Shown piece after piece: positions 35,623 through 41,362 of a stretch of DNA of 64,000 nt (position 1 is the stretch's first letter; every line of letters starts with the position of its first letter). The notes beneath the pieces were generated by a model. It ran no database searches, had not been told where the DNA came from, and worked only from the letters and a program-made list of their open reading frames with translations. Source of the DNA: Gilichinskyi gelida (GTDB lineage: Bacteria > Acidobacteriota > Thermoanaerobaculia > Gp7-AA8); assembly GCA_038040385.1 (NCBI GenBank), contig JBBPII010000001.1, positions 186,001-250,000 of the forward strand, given 5' to 3'. A program made the position numbers and the translations under genes.

Positions 35623-36045
35623 GTGAGAAAGATGATGCAAGAGTCGAGGACAACGGGAGCCGATCAGGCTTCGACCTCGGCTCCACGTAATGTGGAGTCG
35701 ACGCCGGCTGGTGCGCCGGCGTCGACCGATGCGGGAGGCGCAGTGGTGGTGTCGATGGACATGCATCGCCGCATCTGCCGGATCGAGCAGCTCCTTGAAC
35801 TACTGCCACTTCTCCTCGCGCAGATCACCGACCCGACGCACCTGTCCGTCGAGGCCGCGGCGCGCGCGCTGGGCGTCAGCACGAAGACGATCCGGCGGCG
35901 CATTTCCGCGGGGACGCTCGGCCTGCACACAATAGCGGGCACACGGCGCTCCGGAATTGCGATCGATGAGCTGTTCTCGCAGTGGGTCGACCTGCGTACG
36001 GCGCGGAGAGCATTCGAGCGAGAGCGTGCGAAGGAGCGAGCCTGA
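35623..36045 (+). CDS. Excisionase-family HTH protein (recombination directionality factor candidate)
   Basis: The C-terminal half is a MerR/excisionase-type helix-turn-helix: LSVEAAARALGVSTKTIRRR, then SAGTLGLHTIAGTRRSGIAI (~75-120). The longest frame starts at GTG 35623, but the first ~40 residues are low complexity and their DNA holds two palindromes. A start at GTG 35746 or ATG 35755, behind GGAGG at 35734-35738, is at least as likely. The stop TGA overlaps the integrase start (TGATG), so the two genes are coupled. The expected role is control of integrase direction; a plain transcriptional regulator is the alternative. Confidence 0.7.
   Translation: MRKMMQESRTTGADQASTSAPRNVESTPAGAPASTDAGGAVVVSMDMHRRICRIEQLLELLPLLLAQITDPTHLSVEAAARALGVSTKTIRRRISAGTLGLHTIAGTRRSGIAIDELFSQWVDLRTARRAFERERAKERA
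35681..35726. promoter_or_regulatory. Two palindromes in front of the excisionase HTH domain
   Basis: CTCCAC-GTAAT-GTGGAG (35681-35697) is followed directly by GTCGACGCCGGC, a six-base spacer, and the exact inverse GCCGGCGTCGAC (35697-35726). If the HTH gene starts downstream (35746/35755) these would lie in its leader and could be operator or directionality-factor binding sites. If it starts at 35623 they are coding. Confidence 0.4.
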
Positions 36046-37370
36046 TGGCGCGAACGAAAGAGCCGGACTACGTCGTGAAGGGCAAGGGCGGAGGCTACGA
36101 CGTCCAGGTCCCCGTGCTCCACCCAGCCTACTGCGTCTGCACGCCCTGCAAGAACCCGAAGAACCGGCCGCAGGATTCGTGTGGGAAGGAGATCACCGTC
36201 CGGACGCGCCGCAAGTCGCGGTACCCCAAGAGCCACAAGCAGTCGGTGCTGTTCGCGGTGACGTTGAAGGCGCAGATCGAAGCGGAGCTCCGCGATGCGG
36301 TCGCCGCTGCACGTGCGCGCCAGGAAGCGCTCGCGAACGCAGTCTCCGTGGGTGCGGTGTGCGCCTTCTACGACTCGTGGCAGCGCGCGCAGAACAAGGA
36401 CTGGCAGCGCGACCAGTACCGCGTGAAGCAGATCCGTGAGTTCCTCGGCGAAGGTCGTGACGCAACCACGGTGAAGTACGACGACTTCACGCGCTTCTGC
36501 GCGCACCTCGAGAAGCGCGGATGCAGGCCCGCGACGATCCGGCGCTACGCGAACACGCTCATCGCCGTCTTCAACCGTGCGGTGAAGGCGCGCGTCCTCA
36601 CGGCGCACCAGCTCACGAACATCGAGCGGCCCACAGTCGTCACGACGAAAAAGCCGGTCATCTTCACGAACAAGCAGGTCGCGACCTTGCTCGGGTCGGC
36701 GATGGTCCGCTACGAACGCGAGCAGGCTGCTGCGCACGGAGCGTTCGAACCCGACACGAATCGGAAGCCGCCGAGTGTCGTGCCGCTCCGGGGCTTCTGC
36801 ATGCTCGCGTACACGACGCTCATGCGCCCTGAGACGAACTTCGAACTGCGTTGGGAGCAGCTCACGATCGACCAGGACCGCGACCGCGGTCGGTTCCGCT
36901 TGGACGCGCACAAGAACGCGGGCAAGGGCGTGAACGTCGACGCGCCGCTCAAACCCGAACTCGTGCGCTACCTGAAGAGCATCATGCCGTCCGACGAGCC
37001 AACGGGGCTCGTGCACCCGAACCCCGAAACGGGACTGGCCTACGTGAACATCAGGAAGCAGTGGCAGCGCTTGGTCGAGATCGCGAATGAAACTCTCGGT
37101 CCCGATGAGCAGCTCACCGGCGTGCGGCAGCACTTCTACACGTGGCGGCACTCGGGGGCATCGCACCTGGCCGCGAGCTCGAAGGACCCCGTGCTGGTGA
37201 TGCGCCTGATGGGCGACACGCAGCTCGCCACGGTCATGAAGCACTACTTCGACAGTGACTTCGAGCACATGCAGGTAGAGGTGGAGAAGTGGATGCTCCC
37301 GGTCGAGCAGGGAGTAGCGCAGCTCCCGCAGGCGCGTTCTGAGAGTGCTATTGAGAGTGACCCGAACTAG
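36045..37370 (+). CDS. int: Tyrosine-type site-specific integrase of the island
   Basis: The 441-residue phage-integrase family protein. The N-terminal part has a Cys-rich stretch (AYCVCTPCKNPK, QDSCGKE) and a SAM-like core-binding domain (~100-185). The catalytic domain shows Arg in TLMRPETNFELRW (~261), the R-H pair in FYTWRHSGASHLA (~366; Tyr replaces the usual first His) and the nucleophile Tyr in TVMKHYFDSD (~400). The usual box-III His is Asp (MGDTQL). The start is ATG 36045, overlapping the excisionase-like stop. It ends 48 bp from the tRNA-Glu 3' end, the expected place for an enzyme that recombines into that tRNA. Confidence 0.9.
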   Translation: MARTKEPDYVVKGKGGGYDVQVPVLHPAYCVCTPCKNPKNRPQDSCGKEITVRTRRKSRYPKSHKQSVLFAVTLKAQIEAELRDAVAAARARQEALANAVSVGAVCAFYDSWQRAQNKDWQRDQYRVKQIREFLGEGRDATTVKYDDFTRFCAHLEKRGCRPATIRRYANTLIAVFNRAVKARVLTAHQLTNIERPTVVTTKKPVIFTNKQVATLLGSAMVRYEREQAAAHGAFEPDTNRKPPSVVPLRGFCMLAYTTLMRPETNFELRWEQLTIDQDRDRGRFRLDAHKNAGKGVNVDAPLKPELVRYLKSIMPSDEPTGLVHPNPETGLAYVNIRKQWQRLVEIANETLGPDEQLTGVRQHFYTWRHSGASHLAASSKDPVLVMRLMGDTQLATVMKHYFDSDFEHMQVEVEKWMLPVEQGVAQLPQARSESAIESDPN

Positions 37371-37418
37371 GGTTCGAGGCAGTTCTTTGCTAAGTCGCTG
37401 AGTGGGTGGGAGTTAGGT

Positions 37419-37494
37419 TGGTAGCGCATACGGGATTCGAACCCGTGTTACCGCCGTGAGAGGGCGGCGTCCTGGACCCCTAGACGAATGCGCC
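37419..37494 (-). tRNA. tRNA-Glu (anticodon CTC)
   Basis: The minus strand folds as a standard 76-nt tRNA including an encoded CCA (37419-37421). The anticodon arm is CCGCCCTCTCACGGCGG with anticodon CTC (Glu), and the T arm contains GGTTCGAATCC. The acceptor stem GGCGCAT pairs with ATGCGCT (one G-U at position 1-72). The 3' end faces the integrase gene, so the T-arm/acceptor end is the likely integration site. Confidence 0.95.
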
Positions 37495-37738
37495 AGCGAG
37501 GGTGGGGGACGTGAAGATACGACGAGGTAACTTCCGCAGTCAAGGCGGGTTAAGCCCTACTGCCGCGTCGAAATTCCCGGCCGGAGTCCTACCAAGTGAT
37601 GGCTGCGCGCACCAACTCGCCGCGCCTCCGGGCGTGTAAAAAACAACCTCACCTCGGCAAGGTGGGGAAAGACTCGGAGGCCCTCTCCTGCTCCTCGGGC
37701 GGGAGAGGGTTCTCGGGCCGCGAGTATCCTTCCCACCC

Positions 37739-38335
37739 ATGAAAACCCTCCTCATCACCGGCGGTACCGGCGGCCTCGGAAGTGTCGTCGTCGCGCGACT
37801 GGCGCGCGAATATCGATGCGTGCTGCTCTACCACTCGACCGTGCCGGACCTGGTGGAGGGCGTGCGGGCGGACCTCGGCGACGAGGCGAGCGTGCGCGCG
37901 GCGGTGGCGCAGGTCGACGCGCCGTACGGACTGGTGCACCTGGCGGGTGGGTGGGCGGGGGGGAAGGTGAGCGAGACGACGACGGAGACCTGGGAGCGGA
38001 TGATCGGGCTCAATCTGACCAGCGCGTTCACCGTCATCCGCGAGGTGCTGCCGCGGATGGCGCGGCCGGGGCGGATCATCACCATCAGCTCCGAGGCCAC
38101 GCGGAAGAAGCTCGCGGCGTCGGCGGCGTACACCATCGCCAAGACGGCACTCAACACGCTGATCGAGATGACGGCGGCGGAGGTGGCGGGGAGCGGGATC
38201 ACGGCCAACGCGCTCCTGCCGGGGACGCTCGACGACGTCCTGCGCGAGCGCGTCGCGGACGCCATCCTTTTTCTCCTCTCCGACGCTGCGGCAGGAATTA
38301 ATGGGTCCCTGATTGCCGTAGAATCACGGTCATGA
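37739..38335 (+). CDS. Short-chain dehydrogenase/reductase (SDR) family oxidoreductase
   Basis: The 198-residue Rossmann-fold enzyme has a nucleotide-binding ITGGTGGLG (~6-14), an LVHLAGGW strand (~64-71), a catalytic Ser in IITISSEA and the Tyr-x3-Lys pair in YTIAK (~130). It is about 40-50 residues shorter than usual SDRs and lacks part of the substrate-binding loop near ANALLPGTLDD, so its substrate range is hard to guess. The stop overlaps the next ATG. This is the first protein gene of the backbone after the tRNA. Confidence 0.8.
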   Translation: MKTLLITGGTGGLGSVVVARLAREYRCVLLYHSTVPDLVEGVRADLGDEASVRAAVAQVDAPYGLVHLAGGWAGGKVSETTTETWERMIGLNLTSAFTVIREVLPRMARPGRIITISSEATRKKLAASAAYTIAKTALNTLIEMTAAEVAGSGITANALLPGTLDDVLRERVADAILFLLSDAAAGINGSLIAVESRS

Positions 38336-38661
38336 AAAAACTTCTGATCGCCTCTGCATTCGCGCTCGTCGCTTCCGCCGCCTACGCCCAGGACTGCAGC
38401 ACCCTCACCTACGTCACCGAGGCCGTGGCAACCCAATTCGTCGGCGTCCCCGCGCACTTCGACTTCGAAGCCGTCGGGGGGAATCCGCCCTATACCTTCA
38501 CCATCACCAGCGGCACGCTTCCGGCCGGCCTCCACCTCAACGCCAACGGCAAGCTGCGCGGCAAGCCGACGCAGGAAGCGGATGAGACGCTGTTCATCAC
38601 CCTCACCGACTCGGCGGGATGCTCGCTCACGCAGGCGTTTCCGGTTCGAGTCGATCCCTGA
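38332..38661 (+). CDS. Secreted protein with putative Ig-like (He_PIG-type) domain
   Basis: The 109-residue product has a clear Sec signal (KKLLIASAFALVASAAYA, cleavage before QDCST). One Ig-like domain follows, of the type found in putative Ig repeats: NPPYTFTITSGTLPAGLHLN, then GKLRGKPTQEADETLFITL. Two Cys residues could form a disulfide. It overlaps the SDR gene by ATGA and the sigma-factor gene by 43 bp, which is unusual and may indicate the sigma factor starts later. It probably acts outside the cytoplasm as a binding module. Confidence 0.7.
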   Translation: MKKLLIASAFALVASAAYAQDCSTLTYVTEAVATQFVGVPAHFDFEAVGGNPPYTFTITSGTLPAGLHLNANGKLRGKPTQEADETLFITLTDSAGCSLTQAFPVRVDP

Positions 38662-39254
38662 GCACCACATCCATTGACGCCGACCTGGTCGCCCGCCTTC
38701 AGGCGGGCGACAGCGGCGCGTTCGAGGCGCTGGTCCGCCAGCACTCCATGCCGCTCCTGCGCGTCGCGCGCCGCTTCCTCCGTTCCGAGGAGGATGCGCG
38801 CGACGCCGTGCAGGACGCGTTCATCTCCGCGTACAAATCGATCGCAGCCTTCGCGTCGAATTCGCGCCTGTCGACGTGGCTGCATCGCATCCTGGTCAAC
38901 GCCTGCCTGATGCGGCTGCGGACGCAGCGCCGGCATCCCGAGGAAGCCATCGAGGCGTATCTGCCGCGCTTCGCCGAGGACGGACACCAGGTCGAGCCGA
39001 GCGCGGCGTGGGACGAATCGGCCGACGCGATGGTGGAGCGCGAGGAGGTGCGGGGCATCGTCCGCGCGGCCATCGATCGTCTTCCCGAGCAGTACCGTAT
39101 CGTTTTGCTCCTCCGCGACATCGAAGAGATGACGACCGAGGAGACCGCGGAGGCGCTCGGCATCACGGCCAACGCCGTGAAGATCCGCCTCCACCGCGCG
39201 CGGCAGGCGCTGCGCACACTGCTCGATCCGCACATGAGAGGAGCGACGCGATGA
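38619..39254 (+). CDS. ECF-type RNA polymerase sigma factor
   Basis: The 211-residue sigma-70 family ECF factor has region 2 (FEALVRQHSMPLLRVARRFL, DAVQDAFISAYKSIAAF, then STWLHRILVNACLMRLR) and region 4 (LPEQYRIVLLLRDIEEM, then ETAEALGITANAVKIRLHRA). The only in-frame ATG is 38619, inside the previous gene; if translation starts later it would need a CTG. It overlaps the downstream zinc-finger anti-sigma gene by ATGA, the usual sigma/anti-sigma coupling. The regulon and signal are unknown. Confidence 0.88.
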   Translation: MLAHAGVSGSSRSLSTTSIDADLVARLQAGDSGAFEALVRQHSMPLLRVARRFLRSEEDARDAVQDAFISAYKSIAAFASNSRLSTWLHRILVNACLMRLRTQRRHPEEAIEAYLPRFAEDGHQVEPSAAWDESADAMVEREEVRGIVRAAIDRLPEQYRIVLLLRDIEEMTTEETAEALGITANAVKIRLHRARQALRTLLDPHMRGATR

Positions 39255-39502
39255 GCAAACGGCCGTACCTGCCTTGCCGCGAGATCATCGCCTTCCTCGC
39301 CGACTACCTCGACGGCGCGCTGGCGTTGGAGACGCGATCGAAATTCGACCGCCACCTCGCCGTCTGCCCGTCGTGCGTCGCGTATCTGGCCAGCTACCGC
39401 GACACCATCCGGATGGCGAAGGGGGCGTCGCGCGACGCGGACGCCGGCGATCCGCCCGAGGAATTGGTGCGGGCCATCGTGGCGTCGGTGCGGCGGGAGT
39501 AG
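39251..39502 (+). CDS. Zinc-finger anti-sigma factor
   Basis: The 83-residue protein has the anti-sigma zinc-binding pattern: an N-terminal Cys (LPCREIIAFLADYLDGAL) and HLAVCPSCVAYL (His-x3-Cys-x2-Cys). It lacks a membrane segment, so it is a soluble cytoplasmic regulator, possibly responding to redox or metal state. It overlaps the sigma gene. The pair forms a self-contained regulatory unit. Confidence 0.82.
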   Translation: MSKRPYLPCREIIAFLADYLDGALALETRSKFDRHLAVCPSCVAYLASYRDTIRMAKGASRDADAGDPPEELVRAIVASVRRE

Positions 39503-39506
39503 AACG

Positions 39507-39612
39507 CCCTCATCCGCCCCTTCGGGGCACCTTCTCCCGCCAGCGGGAGAAGGGCATCTGATTTCCCCTCTCCCGCGTGCGGGAGAGGGTGGCGCGAAGC
39601 GCCGGGTGAGGG
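39507..39612. repeat. REP-like palindromic repeat
   Basis: The unit begins CCCTCATCCG and ends CGGGTGAGGGC, with internal inverted stems (CTTCTCCCGCCAGCGGGAGAAG and CTCTCCCGCGTGCGGGAGAG) and GGCGCGAAGCGCC. Related units occur at 43820, 48428, 49108 and 59170 in this window, all in the backbone, none in the island. Confidence 0.85.
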
Positions 39613-39651
39613 CCGCCGCTACACTATGGGCGTGCTCGCCGCCGCCCGCTT

Positions 39652-39680
39652 GGCCAATAGTACTATTCGTACTATTGGCC
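39652..39680. promoter_or_regulatory. Perfect 12-bp inverted repeat, possible operator
   Basis: GGCCAATAGTAC, a five-base spacer TATTC, and the exact inverse GTACTATTGGCC lie 27 bp upstream of the lipoprotein gene. The AT-rich AATAGTAC core stands out in very GC-rich surroundings, which fits a dimeric regulator site or promoter element better than a terminator (no T run). Confidence 0.5.
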
Positions 39681-39706
39681 GCGCCGCTGGTCGGGGATGA
39701 TCGGAG

Positions 39707-40087
39707 GTGCCTGTGAAAACCGTCTTGTCCGCAGTGCTGCTTAGCCTGTCGCTCACCGCATGCATGACCACGACCGGGCGTGCGGCTCATATCACTTCGT
39801 GCAGCGACGACTACGCCCTTCTCGGATCGTGGCGCAGCTACCGCATGAGTCAGCTCGGACCGGGATGGATGGCCATTACCTTCGAGGACGGCTGCCGCTA
39901 TCACACCGCTGCTCAATTACTGTTCGCGCGAGTGAAGGAACGCGGCAACTATCACGTCGAGGACGGCGTGGTCATCCTCACCCGTTCGTCGGGCGCCGAA
40001 ACGCGCTGGCCGTACCGGCTCGAAGGGGGGAAGCTCTTCCTTCAGGAATCGCCGGACGAAACGCACGCGTACGAGCGGGTGAGGTAG
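39707..40087 (+). CDS. Small predicted lipoprotein
   Basis: About 126 residues. The signal VLSAVLLSLSLTAC ends in a lipobox Cys. The mature part reads like a small beta-barrel (lipocalin-like) fold: LLGSWRSYRMSQLGPGWMAI, YHVEDGVVILTRSSG, RWPYRLEGGKLFL. The starts GTG 39707 and GTG 39713 are both possible, with GGAGG at 39695-39699. An inverted repeat at 39652 may regulate it. No specific function can be assigned. Confidence 0.65.
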   Translation: MPVKTVLSAVLLSLSLTACMTTTGRAAHITSCSDDYALLGSWRSYRMSQLGPGWMAITFEDGCRYHTAAQLLFARVKERGNYHVEDGVVILTRSSGAETRWPYRLEGGKLFLQESPDETHAYERVR

Positions 40088-40093
40088 TGCGGA

Positions 40094-40417
40094 CTACTTC
40101 GCCGCGGGCTTGGAGTCTTCGATCGACGTCACTTTGATGGAGTCGCCCTCGGCCTCGCCGGTGACGGTGACTTCGCCACCGACGTGCTCTTTGGCGACGT
40201 CCTGCTTGTCGAGCTTGTAGAGCTTCTGATCGGCGTTGTTATAGAAGACCAGTGCCGCGCCGTGCTCCTTGGCGCACTTGAGCGCGCAGCCCTTGTGGCC
40301 GGCGTTGTTGCCCTTCGCGCCGCAGTGCTCGTCGGTGATCCAGCCGGTCCAGCTCGCGGCGTAGAGACCGGGGGCGACGATGAGCACAAGAATCATGAGT
40401 AGGACGATTCGCTTCAT
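40094..40417 (-). CDS. Small exported protein with conserved Cys/His cluster
   Basis: The 107-residue product has a signal peptide (RIVLLMILVLIVAPGLYAA) and a mature region starting SWTGWITDEHCGAKGNNAGH, then KGCALKCAKEHGAALVFY. Conserved Cys and His residues suggest metal binding or disulfides. A second half (KQDVAKEHVGGEVTVTGEAE) resembles a small OB-like beta domain. I associate this kind of small protein with acidobacterial genomes, but its function is not known. It is divergent from the binding protein at 40470. Confidence 0.7.
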   Translation of the reverse strand: MKRIVLLMILVLIVAPGLYAASWTGWITDEHCGAKGNNAGHKGCALKCAKEHGAALVFYNNADQKLYKLDKQDVAKEHVGGEVTVTGEAEGDSIKVTSIEDSKPAAK

Positions 40418-40469
40418 TTTTCAGCTCCTTGGTTGCGGAAGTATAGACTGGGCCGGGTCTATAGCCACT

Positions 40470-41357
40470 TTGCGAGTCCCCCTGGTCGTGGCCGCCGTTG
40501 TCCTCCTCACGATCTGTCCGCCGGTTTTCGCGGACAAGGCGATGACCTACATCTACCACCCGCCGGAGTCGCCGCTCGACGTCCGCTACCTCTATCACTG
40601 GGAGATCCTCCGCACCGCGCTGGAGAAGACCAATCCGAAGTGGGGCGCCTATCGCATGACTCCGTCGGCGTTCATGACCGAGCAGCGGCAGGCCTTCGAG
40701 CTGAAGAACGCCACCGGCAAGCTGACGGTCATGTATCTCAGCACCACGCCCGACTTCGAGAAGACGCTGGTCCCGGTGCGCATCCCGGTCGACAGGAACC
40801 TCGGCGGCTACTGCGTTTTCCTCATCCGCCGCGAGGACCAGCCGCGCTTCGCGTCAATCCGCTCGCTCGATGAGCTCCGCCGCTTCAGCTACGGCCTCGG
40901 CCTCGGCTGGATCGACGTCGACATCCTCCGCGCCAACCGCTTCAACGTCGTGACCGGTTCCAGCTACGACGGCCTCTTCGAGATGCTGATCCACCGCCGT
41001 TTCGACATCTTCCTGCGCGCCGCGGTGGAAGTCCTCGACGAGTATGATCGGCGGAAGGCGTCGATGCCCGACCTGCACATCGAGGACGGCATCATTTTCT
41101 ATTACACGCTGCCGATGTACTTCTGGTTCCCGCGCACCCGCGAGGGACGGCGCCTCGCCGCGCGGGCCGAGGAGGGGATGCGGATGATGATCGCCGACGG
41201 GACGTACGACGCGATCTTCGACAAGCATCAGCGGCAGAAGATCCTGCGGCTGCGGCTCAAGGAGCGCCGCATCTTCCGCATCAACAACCCCTTCGTCGGC
41301 CCGGAGACGCCGCTGAGCGACAAGCGCCTATGGTTCGATCCGCAAACGTACAAATAG
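40470..41357 (+). CDS. Periplasmic solute-binding-like protein, probable partner of the adjacent sensor kinase
   Basis: About 295 residues. A signal peptide (LVVAAVVLLTICPPVFA) is followed by a type-2 periplasmic binding fold: WEILRTALEKTNPKWGAYRM, FASIRSLDELRRFSYGLGLG (typical of the hinge strand), then GSSYDGLFEMLIHRRFDIFL. The start is probably a TTG at 40470; an ATG at 40380 would overlap the divergent gene. Only five bases separate it from the kinase gene at 41363, and the kinase has an extracytoplasmic loop, so a ligand-sensing role is plausible. No permease or ATPase gene accompanies it. Confidence 0.65.
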   Translation: MRVPLVVAAVVLLTICPPVFADKAMTYIYHPPESPLDVRYLYHWEILRTALEKTNPKWGAYRMTPSAFMTEQRQAFELKNATGKLTVMYLSTTPDFEKTLVPVRIPVDRNLGGYCVFLIRREDQPRFASIRSLDELRRFSYGLGLGWIDVDILRANRFNVVTGSSYDGLFEMLIHRRFDIFLRAAVEVLDEYDRRKASMPDLHIEDGIIFYYTLPMYFWFPRTREGRRLAARAEEGMRMMIADGTYDAIFDKHQRQKILRLRLKERRIFRINNPFVGPETPLSDKRLWFDPQTYK

Positions 41358-41362
41358 CGCCC

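Larger units (their letters stand above)
1..37421. mobile_element. Genomic island integrated at tRNA-Glu (one end only in window)
   Basis: The right boundary is inferred at the 3' end of the minus-strand tRNA-Glu. A tyrosine recombinase gene stops about 50 bp from it and an excisionase-like gene precedes the recombinase. The content up to this point is accessory: three defence systems, many HTH regulators, HicB-like proteins and frameshifted remnants. Beyond the tRNA the genes become housekeeping and the REP-like palindromes of the backbone appear. The left end is not in the window, so the second att copy cannot be seen and the full length is unknown. That the whole 1-37420 stretch is a single element is an inference; a second recombinase at 8603-9205 leaves room for nested elements. 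Confidence 0.7.

Noticed and set aside
35664..37268. A 534-codon minus-strand open frame opposite the integrase
   Set aside because: The integrase catalytic motifs are on the plus strand; the opposite frame is compositional shadow.
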